Below, one piece after another: positions 1-8,448 of a DNA stretch of 64,000 nt. The notes under the pieces are model-generated. The model was not told where the DNA came from. It worked only from the letters and a program-made list of their open reading frames with translations, and did not search any database. Position 1 is the first letter of the stretch. Each line of letters opens with the position of its first letter. A program made the position numbers and the translations under genes. The DNA is from a bacterium HR29 (GTDB lineage: Bacteria > Chloroflexota > Dehalococcoidia > Tepidiformales > Tepidiformaceae): assembly GCA_002898215.1 (NCBI GenBank), contig BEIF01000001.1, positions 539,501-603,500 on the forward strand. Direction: 5' to 3'.

Positions 1-126
1 CTGACCCCGGATGCCATCGATTTCATCACCCAGGACGCCGTCGCGGAGACCGGCCCCCTGCGCGAAGCCTTTGGGCTCGAGCTCACGCCGCTGGAGCGTG
101 CGCTGGCGACGTACCTCAGGGGCTGA
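1..126 (+). CDS. C-terminal end of a probable NAD(P)-binding oxidoreductase (partial)
   Basis: An open frame enters from the left edge and stops at the TGA at 124-126, giving the last 41 residues of a protein that starts outside the window. The tail ends LTPLERALATYL-RG, a pattern I associate with the C-terminus of NDUFA9-like atypical short-chain dehydrogenases, which bind NAD(P) and are related to an accessory subunit of complex I. With only 41 residues this is a weak family guess. The next gene starts 132 bp downstream after a plain spacer in which I see no feature. Confidence 0.4.
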   Translation: MTPDAIDFITQDAVAETGPLREAFGLELTPLERALATYLRG

Positions 127-258
127 GGGTTCGGGAATCGGTATCGTCCCATCTATCGCTCCGATAGACCGCCTCTGGCTCGATCGTGCTGCCCTGCGTA
201 GAATCGGCGCCGGGGACGGCGGGCGGCCGCCCCAAACGCTGAGGGGAGTAACGAGCCT

Positions 259-669
259 GTGCGTGCGGAAACGTCCGACGTCGCATTCCGTCTCCTGCTC
301 GCGCTCGGCGAGCTCTGGGACGGGCTCCAACGCGCCAACATCGATGCCACCCGGAAGGGACTCCATCTCTCCAAGCAGTACCTCGGCGGGTACGTGCGCA
401 TCTCCGTCGGGCCGGGGTCGCGTCCCCGGCTCACCTTCGAATGGAACGAGGCGACGCGGCACCTCCGTGTGCTCCGCTGTGAGGCGTGGCCCGGCCTCGA
501 AGCCACGCTCTCCGCAACGGTCGCCTACGTCCGCGAACAGGCCAGGGCACGGGGCATCGCCGACGTCGTCGACGGGGTGCTGCTGCGCGCCTGTCGCGAA
601 CCGCTCCGGGCAAAGGTGACCCTGGCCGCCCGCGACGGAACGCGCGCCTTAACGCCCCAGCGCGCCTGA
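259..669 (+). CDS. hypothetical protein, 136 aa
   Basis: I do not recognise this protein. The GTG start at 259 is preceded by a purine-rich GAGGGGA about 12 bp upstream, which makes it the best start. The sequence is soluble-looking with no signal peptide or membrane segment; it mixes a helical N-terminus (VAFRLLLALGELWDGLQ) with a strand-rich middle (YVRISV, RLTFEW) and a helical end. The next gene begins 14 bp after its stop, so the two are probably cotranscribed. Confidence 0.55.
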   Translation: MRAETSDVAFRLLLALGELWDGLQRANIDATRKGLHLSKQYLGGYVRISVGPGSRPRLTFEWNEATRHLRVLRCEAWPGLEATLSATVAYVREQARARGIADVVDGVLLRACREPLRAKVTLAARDGTRALTPQRA

Positions 670-683
670 GCCTCGCAGGGGCC

Positions 684-1034
684 ATGTTCGAGCGGCGCCA
701 CGAGCCGCTGTTGCCCTTCGGCGCCTTCCTTCTCCGTTGGCTGCGTTTCGCCCTCGCTGCCGGAGCGATCGTGGGGGTCTCGCTCGGCGCCGGCGTGGCC
801 GGGTATCACACCGTGGCCGGCCTCGGCTGGGTGGATTCGGTGCTCGAGGCGGCCATGATTCTGGGCGGGATGGGGCCGGTCCATCCCCTGACGGGAACGG
901 CGGCGAAACTCTTCGCCGCGGCGTACGCGCTCTTCGCGGGGGTCGTCTTCCTCGTCGCTGCCGGGGTCTTCTTCGCGCCTGTCATCCACCGCCTCTTCCA
1001 CCACTTCCACCTCGAGCCGCCTGGCGGCGACTGA
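684..1034 (+). CDS. small membrane protein with a pore-loop-like segment, 116 aa
   Basis: This 116-residue protein has two or three hydrophobic segments, near residues 13-35, 40-58 and 68-95. The middle one is short and ends ILGGMGPV, then a strongly hydrophobic helix runs into the His-rich end HRLFHHFHLE. A helix, short re-entrant loop, helix layout resembles the pore module of two-helix potassium channels, and I recall similar bacterial proteins annotated that way, but the canonical TVGYG selectivity filter is absent. The ATG at 684 is chosen because the longer frame upstream runs into the preceding gene. It could also be a plain membrane protein of unknown role. Confidence 0.6.
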   Translation: MFERRHEPLLPFGAFLLRWLRFALAAGAIVGVSLGAGVAGYHTVAGLGWVDSVLEAAMILGGMGPVHPLTGTAAKLFAAAYALFAGVVFLVAAGVFFAPVIHRLFHHFHLEPPGGD

Positions 1035-1415
1035 AGTGGTCGCGGCGCGCTCTGCCGCTCGGGGCCTCTCAGCCGCCGAGAGGTCGTCCCGCAGCTCCCC
1101 CCGCGGCCGGCGACGGAGGTGGCGGCGCGCGTCATCGGGGTCGGTTCCGGGGAGCCGTCTCGCCCTTCGCGCGTCCAAGGAGGCGTTTTCGGGCGCCGGG
1201 CCAGTGATTCCGCGGCGGCAGGAGGTCGCCCGGTAGGAGGTTCGCCGTGGACCCCCGGAAGCGAAGGCCCGCCGCAGTCTGCGCACGCTGCCGGCAGCGA
1301 ACCCGCGTGCGGTCGCGCTTTCGGGCGTCACGGTGGACCGGACCCGTGCGGCCCTTGCGCGGCCGAGGCGGGCTCGGCCAGCGTTCGCACAACCGACCGA
1401 TGCCGAGGCGCGCCG
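1035..1415. other. 381-bp stretch without a recognisable gene
   Basis: Open frames on both strands here translate to Arg/Pro/Ala-rich low-complexity peptides typical of GC-rich non-coding or shadow frames. I see no tRNA, strong hairpin or promoter-like pair. Confidence 0.5.
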
Positions 1416-2531
1416 ATGTCGAAGAGCGTCACCGCTCCGTATACCGCCGCTCGATTCACCGTCGTTCTCCCGACCGGGCTCTTCCTCCTGGTCTTCGTCG
1501 CCATCTGGCTCGGCATTCCTGCCCTCCTCAGCCTTCGTTGGAACATTCCCGGCTGGTTGGCGCTGCTGACCCTCCCGCCGGCCGTCGTGGCCGGGTTCGC
1601 CACGGCGGTGGTTTCCTACGGGCCACTGCTGGGGCTGGCCGAAGGAAAGCGCGGGGAACTTGTCCTCGACGGTGATCGGCTGTGTTGGCGCAGGGGGCGA
1701 CGCTGGCGGGAGGTCGATTTCTCGCGCGCCCATCGCGTGGCAGTCGCCGCCGGGAGGAGCGGGCTGGGGAAGGCTCACGCGAACATCACGATCTTCCCCT
1801 TGGTCGAAATTCTCCACCTGCACGGCATCTCCCGCGACGAAGTGCTCCGTCACATTCCCGCGCCCTACTTCGTATCGGAGGTGGCTCCTACGTCTACCGA
1901 GGGGCTCTGGGGCTTCGAACTTCGGGCCGATGACCCGGCGGGCGGAGATTTCGTCCGTTCCCTGCTCGACACCATATGGCGAAATCGTGCTCGGAATGCG
2001 CTCTTCCGCCTGTACGAGCGGTACCCGTGGGACCGGCGCCCCGAGCCCAGCTTCCGCTGTATCCGATTCATCGAGACGAAGGACATGGCGCCGGAGGACC
2101 GGGCGTTCATCGCCCGGCTGAGCGAGTCGTTCATCGACGACCTCGCGGACTCCTCCGTGCGCGTCACCCCCGATTACCTGGTGGGCTGGGTGTACCGGTC
2201 CTGGAAGAGCACTTGGAGCGGGCAGCCGGACTGCTATTGCGTCATGCCGTTGGGATACGTGAGCGCCGAAGTCTCGCTGCCGCGTCCCGATTGGAAGCCG
2301 TTCGTGGTTGGGCAGCTGCTGATGGAGAGCGCTGCCGCGCTCGGCGGGAGCTCGCGCTCGTACGGTCCGTCGCTGCAGCACCGCCGCTACCTCTACGTGA
2401 CGGGACCGGGGGAGGGCGGGGAGCGCCTCGAGTTGGCCTTCGACTGGTACGAGCCGACCGACGAGCGGTGGGGCGAGGCCGAAGTCTTCGTTCGGTTCGT
2501 CCAGCACGCGAGGCTGCGAGCGAGGGGGTGA
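1416..2531 (+). CDS. hypothetical protein with two N-terminal membrane helices, 371 aa
   Basis: The protein begins with two membrane helices, roughly residues 13-34 and 42-70, followed by a cytoplasmic-looking domain of about 300 residues. The piece just after the membrane (GELVLDGDRLCWRRGRRW) resembles a short PH-like or bPH strand arrangement, but I do not recognise a family and no catalytic motif stands out. The open frame extends upstream to about 1119, but that extension is low complexity, so I chose the ATG at 1416 just before the first helix. A strong hairpin follows at 2561, suggesting the transcript ends here. Confidence 0.6.
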   Translation: MSKSVTAPYTAARFTVVLPTGLFLLVFVAIWLGIPALLSLRWNIPGWLALLTLPPAVVAGFATAVVSYGPLLGLAEGKRGELVLDGDRLCWRRGRRWREVDFSRAHRVAVAAGRSGLGKAHANITIFPLVEILHLHGISRDEVLRHIPAPYFVSEVAPTSTEGLWGFELRADDPAGGDFVRSLLDTIWRNRARNALFRLYERYPWDRRPEPSFRCIRFIETKDMAPEDRAFIARLSESFIDDLADSSVRVTPDYLVGWVYRSWKSTWSGQPDCYCVMPLGYVSAEVSLPRPDWKPFVVGQLLMESAAALGGSSRSYGPSLQHRRYLYVTGPGEGGERLELAFDWYEPTDERWGEAEVFVRFVQHARLRARG

Positions 2532-2560
2532 CCCTTCGCCGTGCGGCGTATCGTGGTGAC

Positions 2561-2592
2561 GGAGGTGGCGGGGAGGCTTCCCCGCCACCTCC
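2561..2592. terminator. perfect 14-bp hairpin between convergent genes
   Basis: Positions 2561-2574 pair exactly with 2579-2592 around a 4-base GGCT loop. The hairpin lies between a plus-strand gene ending at 2531 and a minus-strand gene ending at 2688. There is no clear T tract on either side, so it would act as a shared, bidirectional hairpin rather than a canonical intrinsic terminator. Confidence 0.7.
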
Positions 2593-2687
2593 GCGCTCGC
2601 CAGCACGGTGTCGCGCCGGGTGTTCGCCGCGGCCTTCCGCCGCCCAGCATGGCCTGGGCGAGTGAACCTCCCGCGCCTGCCGCGCTC

Positions 2688-4175
2688 TTACGGATACATC
2701 AGCCGCTGGAGCTCTTTCCGAAGTTCGGCGCGGAAATCGGGATGGGCGATGGAGATCAGCTCCTCTGCCCGCTGGCGGTGGTTCTTCCCCCAGAGCCGGG
2801 CGATGCCGTACTCGGTGATGACGATGTCGGCGAAGTACCGGGGGATGGTGACGATCGAGCCCGCGTCCATCACCGGCACGATCCGGGAGACGGAGCCGCC
2901 GAGGGCCGTGGAGGGTAGCAGGGTGATGGAGCGACCGCCCTTCGAGATGATGCCGCCGATGTGCATTTCGGGCTGCCCGCCCGTGCCGTTGATCATGTTC
3001 GGGCCGAAGCGCGACTCCGAGTTGATCTGGCCGAAGAAGTCGATGCTCACCGCGTTGTTGATGGCGACGAAGTTCTCGATCTGGGCCAGCGTGCGGAGAT
3101 TCAGCACGTAGTCCGGGTCGTACAGCTCGAAGGCCGGGTTGTCGGCGATGATGGCGAAGTCGTTCAGGTCGCAGCCGGTCCAGGCCGTGGCGACCGCCTT
3201 GCCGCGGTTGATGGTCTTCCGCTTGCCGTTGATGACGCCCTCCTTCACGAGGCGCCCGAGACCCGGCGAACCGAGCTCCGTGTGGAGGCCGAGGTCCACG
3301 CGGTTATCGAACACGCCGAGGTTTGGCATCAGGCGCGAGGGCTCGCCGGTGCCGATCTGGATGCAGTCGCCGTCACGGATGAGGGTGGAGAGGTAGCCCG
3401 CGATCGTCTTCACCTCTTCCGACGGCGGCGTGAGGCCCAGGAAGCGGCGCGCATCGTCCGGCGAAATGGCGGTGAGCACCCCAGCGAGGGGGGCGAGGGC
3501 CTGGACGCCTGCCTCCTGGGCGAGCGCGCGCCATGCCTCCTTCCGGTCCTCAGGCAGGCCAGCGATGAGCGCCTCGAACTCTGGCTGCCCGAATGGCGGT
3601 GGCGTGTACTCCACGAAGTAGTCGAATTCGGAGACGTGGGCCCACACATCGCCGTGGACCGGGATGAGGGTCGGGTCCACTTCGGCGATGGCGGTGCGGA
3701 CGCGGCGCACGTAGGCCCGCTTCATCCAGTTGTGCACGCCGAAGTGGACATACCCTTGGGAGTTCGGCGGCGACACCGAGACGAGGACGACATCCGCTTC
3801 GGGGGTCTCGCCCGGGCGTTCGTCGTATCCCTTGAACATCAGCGAGAAGAGGTCGGGGAGGTACGTGCCCCGCCGCTCGTCCATGACGAAGCGGGCGAAG
3901 TCGCCGATGTACAGCTCGAACTCGATATTGAACGACTCCTCGCTCCCCGGCTGGAACCACCCCGGGTCGGTGGCTGGCGCGAGCAAGCGCAGGGTGACGT
4001 TGCGGAGCTCCTCCTTCCGGGCGAAGAGCGGCTGGAGCAGCGAGCGAGGCGGAAAGATGGGGATGGCGACGATATCCCCCGATTGGACGGCCTTCACCGC
4101 CTCCTCGGCCGAAACGAGGTGCTCTTGGTAGTACCGCTGCCAGTCACTCACGTAGCGGGGCGTCTTCTTGCTCAT
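2688..4175 (-). CDS. acetyl-CoA hydrolase/CoA-transferase family protein, 495 aa
   Basis: The protein belongs to the family of acetyl-CoA hydrolases and 4-hydroxybutyrate- or acetate-type CoA-transferases, which move CoA between carboxylic acids through a glutamyl-CoA intermediate. The N-terminal half carries the CoA-transferase fold; the C-terminal half shows the family pattern NGTGGQPEMHIGG, then PRYFADIVITEYGIARLWG and IAHPDFR near the end. The segment HTELGSPGLGRLV matches the region that holds the catalytic Glu in characterised members. Length is slightly above the usual 430-450. It is flanked by unrelated genes, so the acid it uses cannot be named. Hydrolase and transferase cannot be told apart from sequence alone. 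Confidence 0.85.
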   Translation of the reverse strand: MSKKTPRYVSDWQRYYQEHLVSAEEAVKAVQSGDIVAIPIFPPRSLLQPLFARKEELRNVTLRLLAPATDPGWFQPGSEESFNIEFELYIGDFARFVMDERRGTYLPDLFSLMFKGYDERPGETPEADVVLVSVSPPNSQGYVHFGVHNWMKRAYVRRVRTAIAEVDPTLIPVHGDVWAHVSEFDYFVEYTPPPFGQPEFEALIAGLPEDRKEAWRALAQEAGVQALAPLAGVLTAISPDDARRFLGLTPPSEEVKTIAGYLSTLIRDGDCIQIGTGEPSRLMPNLGVFDNRVDLGLHTELGSPGLGRLVKEGVINGKRKTINRGKAVATAWTGCDLNDFAIIADNPAFELYDPDYVLNLRTLAQIENFVAINNAVSIDFFGQINSESRFGPNMINGTGGQPEMHIGGIISKGGRSITLLPSTALGGSVSRIVPVMDAGSIVTIPRYFADIVITEYGIARLWGKNHRQRAEELISIAHPDFRAELRKELQRLMYP

Positions 4176-4327
4176 CGAACGTCTCTTCCTCAGCTCCTTG
4201 CGAATCGGGTTGCCAGCGCGCCATTTTCGCCCGCGTTCGAGGTAGGCGTAAACCCCTGAGCGTCGGAAACCGTCGTGCCGGCTCGGAGGCTTTACCGTGC
4301 GCGGCTCCTGCCAGACACTCGGCGTTG

Positions 4328-5038
4328 ATGAGGACCGAGGGGCGCACGGCCGCTCAGGGGCGGTTCCTCCTGCTCGTGGCGAGTCTCTTCACGGGCACCC
4401 TGATCGTCTCGAACATCATCGCGGTGAAGATCGCGGACTTCAGCGCCGTATCCGGCCCCATCCCTGATTACTACCTCCCGGCCGCGGTCGTCGTGTTCCC
4501 GGTCTCCTACATCTTGGGCGACGTCCTCACCGAGGTGTACGGCTACGCCGTCGCCCGGCGCATCATCTGGTCGGCGTTCCTCGCCAACGCGGTGGCGGTG
4601 GGGGCCATCGCCGCAGCCCAGGAGCTCCCCAGCGCTCCCTTCTGGGGTAACCAGGAGGCGTACGAGGCGATCCTTGGGCAGACGTGGCGGATCGTCCTCG
4701 CCAGCTTCACGGCGTACCTCGCCGGCGAGTTCTCGAACTCGATGGTGCTCTCCAGGATGAAGCTGCTCACCCGGGGGAGGTTGCTGTGGACCCGCACCAT
4801 CGGCTCGACGGTGGTGGGCCAGGGGCTCGATTCCGCCATCTTCATCACCATCGCCTTCGCTGGACAGCCGGGCGTCGACGTCTGGGCGCTGATTTGGAAG
4901 CAGTGGAGCTTCAAGGTCGCCTTCGAAGCGCTTGCCACGCCCTTCACCTACCTCGCCGTGAATGCGCTCAAACGCGCGGAAGGCATCGATGTCTACGACG
5001 AAGGCGTGAGCCTGAACCCCGTGGCGGTCTGGGAGTAG
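4328..5038 (+). CDS. yhhQ: queuosine precursor transporter (YhhQ/VUT family), 236 aa
   Basis: This is a multi-pass inner-membrane protein of COG1738, whose E. coli member YhhQ imports queuosine precursors for tRNA modification. The motif run after the second helix, PVSYILGDVLTEVYGY, is diagnostic, as are GEFSNSMVLSRMK and the long loop before the last helices. Length matches the family (220-240). A TTG at 4325 sits immediately before the ATG at 4328; I prefer the ATG. No queuosine biosynthesis gene is next to it, so salvage rather than synthesis is likely, though this is inference. Confidence 0.85.
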   Translation: MRTEGRTAAQGRFLLLVASLFTGTLIVSNIIAVKIADFSAVSGPIPDYYLPAAVVVFPVSYILGDVLTEVYGYAVARRIIWSAFLANAVAVGAIAAAQELPSAPFWGNQEAYEAILGQTWRIVLASFTAYLAGEFSNSMVLSRMKLLTRGRLLWTRTIGSTVVGQGLDSAIFITIAFAGQPGVDVWALIWKQWSFKVAFEALATPFTYLAVNALKRAEGIDVYDEGVSLNPVAVWE

Positions 5039-5077
5039 TCGGGCCGGCCATCCCACCCCGCTACACTACGGATCGGA

Positions 5078-6928
5078 ATGGCTGTTTCGTCCGCGGTGTC
5101 GGAAAAGCTCCGCGCTCAGCTCGAGGCGCTCCCTGCCCGCCCTGGGGTCTACCTCTTCCGGAACGCCAAGGGCGAGGTCATCTACGTCGGGAAGGCAGCG
5201 CGCCTTCGCGAGCGGGTGCGGTCGTACTTCGGTGCACCGCATTCGCTCGAGCCGAAGACGTACGCCCTTCGCCAGCAGATCGACGACCTCGAGTACATCG
5301 TCACGAACAACGCCGCCGAGGCGCTCTTGCTCGAAGCTGCGCTCATCAAGCGCCACCAGCCCCTCTTCAACGTTCGCCTCAAGGACGACAAGCGGTACCC
5401 GTACCTCCGGATCGACGTCCAGAACCCCTGGCCCCGGGTCGCGATCGTGCGCCGGGTCGAACGGGACGGGGCGCGCTACTTCGGCCCCTTCGCCAGCGCC
5501 AGCTCCGTCCGAGCGACGCTCGACTTGGTGAAGAAGCTCTTCCCCTGGCGGTCGTGCACGAAGGAGATCACCGGGAAGGACCCCCGACCTTGCCTCGATT
5601 ACTACATCAAACGCTGCATCGCTCCCTGCACCGGCTACTGCACGAAGGAGGAGTACGACGAGGTCATCCAACAAGTCATCCTCTTCCTCGAAGGTCGAGC
5701 GGGCGATGTCCTCAAGCGGCTCACCCAGCAGATGGAGGAAGCCGCCGAACGGCTCGACTTCGAACGGGCGGCGATGATCCGCGACCAGATTCGTGCGATC
5801 CAGCGCACCGTCGAACGCCAGACGGTGGCGACGACGAAGGACGAGGACGCCGATATCTTCGGCATCGCTCGCGAGGGGGACCACGCCTGCGTGCAGGTGT
5901 TCTTCGTCCGCGGAACGCAGATGATCGGCCGGGACCACTTCGTCCTCGAAGGCGTCACCGGCGAGGCCGACGCGGCCGTGCTGGGGAGCTTCCTCCAGCA
6001 GTACTACGAGGGGGCGCAGTACGTTCCCCGTCTCGTCTGCGTTCCCTTCGAGCCGGCCGACCGGGAGGAGCTGGAGGCGATGCTCGCGGCGAGGCGCGGG
6101 GCGCGCGTCGAGGTGCGGGTACCTCAACGGGGCGAGAAGCGCCGTCTCACCGCACTCGCCGGCGAGAACGCCAAGGAGACGCTCTCCCTCCTGCGGGTGA
6201 AGTGGCTCACGGATTCGACGAAGACGGAACGCGCCCTGGAGCAGCTCCGGGAGGAGCTAGCCCTGCCCGACATTCCGCGGCGCATCGAGTGCTACGACAA
6301 CTCGAACATCCAGGGCACCGCCGCTGTCTCGAGCATGGTCGTCTTCGTCGACGGCAAGCCGGCTCCGAGCCAGTACCGGCGCTTCCGCGTGAAAACCGTC
6401 ACGGGCGCGGATGACTTCGCCACCATGGCGGAGGTGCTCCGTCGCCGGTTCCGGCGAGCGGCCCGGCCCGAGGATGGCTCCCAGCAGCCCGCCGATGCCT
6501 GGGAGCTCCCCGACTTGGTCATCGTCGACGGCGGAAAGGGGCAGCTCAACGCGGCGCTCCAGGCGATGCGCGACGTAGGAGCGCACGACATTCCCGTGGT
6601 GGCGCTGGCGAAACGGCACGAGGAGCTGTATCTCCCGGAGGAGGACGAGCCCCTCGTGCTCCCGCGGGGTTCGGAAGCGCTGTTCCTCGTTCAGCGCATT
6701 CGCGACGAGGCGCACCGCTTCGCCCTCATGTACCACCGGAAGGTGCGCGGCAAGGCCGCGACGCAATCGGCGCTCGACACGATCCCTGGAATCGGCCCGA
6801 AGCGGAAGAAGGCGCTGCTGCGGAAGTTCGGCTCGGTGCGTGCCATCCGCGAGGCGAGCATCGACGAGATCGCGGCGACCGTCGGCTTCACTCGTTCGCT
6901 GGCCGAACGGGTGAAGGCGATGCTCTGA
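5078..6928 (+). CDS. uvrC: excinuclease ABC subunit C
   Basis: UvrC makes both incisions around bulky lesions in nucleotide excision repair after UvrAB marks the site. The N-terminal GIY-YIG nuclease is clear (GVY at 23-25, YVG at 36-38), followed by a Cys-containing segment, the UVR helix pair that binds UvrB (EEAAERLDFERAAMIRDQI, about residues 221-240), the RNase H-like second nuclease (ECYDNSNIQG to GADDFATM) and a C-terminal helix-hairpin-helix (LDTIPGIGPKRKKALL). Length of 616 is normal and all domains are intact. The start follows the previous gene by only 39 bp. Confidence 0.97.
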   Translation: MAVSSAVSEKLRAQLEALPARPGVYLFRNAKGEVIYVGKAARLRERVRSYFGAPHSLEPKTYALRQQIDDLEYIVTNNAAEALLLEAALIKRHQPLFNVRLKDDKRYPYLRIDVQNPWPRVAIVRRVERDGARYFGPFASASSVRATLDLVKKLFPWRSCTKEITGKDPRPCLDYYIKRCIAPCTGYCTKEEYDEVIQQVILFLEGRAGDVLKRLTQQMEEAAERLDFERAAMIRDQIRAIQRTVERQTVATTKDEDADIFGIAREGDHACVQVFFVRGTQMIGRDHFVLEGVTGEADAAVLGSFLQQYYEGAQYVPRLVCVPFEPADREELEAMLAARRGARVEVRVPQRGEKRRLTALAGENAKETLSLLRVKWLTDSTKTERALEQLREELALPDIPRRIECYDNSNIQGTAAVSSMVVFVDGKPAPSQYRRFRVKTVTGADDFATMAEVLRRRFRRAARPEDGSQQPADAWELPDLVIVDGGKGQLNAALQAMRDVGAHDIPVVALAKRHEELYLPEEDEPLVLPRGSEALFLVQRIRDEAHRFALMYHRKVRGKAATQSALDTIPGIGPKRKKALLRKFGSVRAIREASIDEIAATVGFTRSLAERVKAML

Positions 6929-7004
6929 TTCGGGGACCGACAGGCGAACGGCTGCTCGCTCGAACCCTCCAGAGGCGTGGGGTCGGTGCCGATACATCCG
7001 ATCG

Positions 7005-8435
7005 ATGGGCAGGTACGGCAATCGCGCATTCTCGCGCGTCATGAGCCTCGTTGCGGCTGCGCTCGGGGTGGTGCCGTTGCTCCTCCTGGCGGTGCTTTCG
7101 AGTTGGCGAGAGGCGGACCTCCGTGTGGCCGCCCCGGCGTTCCACTTCTACGCCGTCTCCGCTACGTGCGCTGCTGCCGTAGCCGTCTCCACCGCCATCA
7201 TCGTCGCGGTCCGCAGCGCCCGCGACCCGCGGAACGCCTTCATCGCCGCGGGCTTCCTGGGGCTGGCCGGCATCTTCCTCGCCCACGGGCTCTCGACGCC
7301 GGGCTTCCTCGTCGAGTCGTACGGGGACCCGCACGCGGTGCTCCTCTCGGCTCCTCTCAGCCTCCTGGCGGCTGGAGTCGCGGTCGGAGCGGCCGTTCTG
7401 CCCGAACGCAGCGCTCTGTGGCGCGGGCTCTCCCGGCGCTCCGGGTGGGCGTTGGCGCTGTATGCAGCGGCTGTCGGGGGCTATTTCGCCGTCGCGATGC
7501 TCGAGCCTACGTGGTTGGGGCGCATTCCGCGGACGCGAGTGGCGGACTGGGGCGTCGGCGCCCTGGTCATGGCTCTCCTGGGGTGGGCGGCTTGGCGGTA
7601 CTGGCGCGCCTGGCGGCTGACGGAAACGACCGGCCAGCTCGCCATGACGCTCGGGCTTCTGCTCCTGGCGGAAAGCCAGTTGGCAATGCTCATCGGCTCG
7701 CTCTGGGAGCTGCGCTGGTGGACATACCACGCCCTCATGCTCGCCGCCTTCGCGGCCGTCGCCCTCGGCTGGGCGATGGAGGGCTGGGAACGGCGCTCGC
7801 TGGCCATCGTTCCGCGAGCGCTGGCGCTACGGGAGCGCCTCGATGCGCTCGTGATCCCCGATGCCGCGGCCTTGGAGGAGTTGGAAGAGGCGATCGGCGT
7901 CAAAGATGCGTACACCCGGAATCACATGTCGCGCGTCGCTTCCCTTGCACGTGCGCTGGCGCAGGAGCTCGGGCTGCCCCCGCGCAGTGTCGCCATCGCC
8001 GAAACCGCGGGGCGCATCCACGACATCGGAAAACTCGTCGTGCCGGACCGCATCCTGCTGAAACCCGGGCCCCTCACCCCCGAAGAGTTCGAGCGCGTGA
8101 AGCACCACACCGTTCGCGGCGAACAGATCGCGCTCCAGTCCCGCGCCCTGGCCGACGTTGCGCGCGTCGTGCGGGCCCATCACGAACGCTACGATGGGCG
8201 CGGCTATCCCGACGGCCTCGCCGGAGAGGAGATCCCCATCGAAGCGCGGGTGGTGGCCGTGGCCGACACGTTCGATGCCCTCACATCCTCGCGGGCGTAC
8301 CGCCCCGCACGTCCCCTCGGCGAGGCGGTGGAGGAGCTCCGCCGCGTCGCAGGGACTCAGCTCGACCCCCGGTGCGTGGATGCATTCCTCCGCTGGCTCG
8401 CGCGGGAGGAGGCAAGGAGCGCGCTCGCGGCCTGA
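7005..8435 (+). CDS. membrane-anchored HD-GYP domain phosphodiesterase, 476 aa
   Basis: About 250 N-terminal residues form seven or eight membrane helices, a putative sensor. The C-terminal third is an HD-GYP domain: first His in RNHMSRV, the metal pair in HDIGK, and the signature HHERYDGRGYPDGL. HD-GYP proteins hydrolyse cyclic-di-GMP or related cyclic dinucleotides at a two- or three-iron centre facing the cytoplasm. All hallmark residues are present, so it should be active. No GGDEF partner lies in the window. Its signal and regulatory targets cannot be read from the sequence. Confidence 0.9.
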   Translation: MGRYGNRAFSRVMSLVAAALGVVPLLLLAVLSSWREADLRVAAPAFHFYAVSATCAAAVAVSTAIIVAVRSARDPRNAFIAAGFLGLAGIFLAHGLSTPGFLVESYGDPHAVLLSAPLSLLAAGVAVGAAVLPERSALWRGLSRRSGWALALYAAAVGGYFAVAMLEPTWLGRIPRTRVADWGVGALVMALLGWAAWRYWRAWRLTETTGQLAMTLGLLLLAESQLAMLIGSLWELRWWTYHALMLAAFAAVALGWAMEGWERRSLAIVPRALALRERLDALVIPDAAALEELEEAIGVKDAYTRNHMSRVASLARALAQELGLPPRSVAIAETAGRIHDIGKLVVPDRILLKPGPLTPEEFERVKHHTVRGEQIALQSRALADVARVVRAHHERYDGRGYPDGLAGEEIPIEARVVAVADTFDALTSSRAYRPARPLGEAVEELRRVAGTQLDPRCVDAFLRWLAREEARSALAA

Positions 8436-8448
8436 GCCAGCGCCTCTC

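Noticed and set aside
525-2606. A 693-codon open frame on the minus strand
   Set aside because: It is antisense to the genes at 259, 684 and 1416, and its translation is an Arg/Gly/Pro/Glu-rich run with no family pattern.
2961-4259. A 432-codon plus-strand frame opposite the CoA-transferase gene
   Set aside because: It mirrors a clear CoA-transferase in codon-matched antisense; Asp/Glu/Val/His-rich composition is typical of such shadows.
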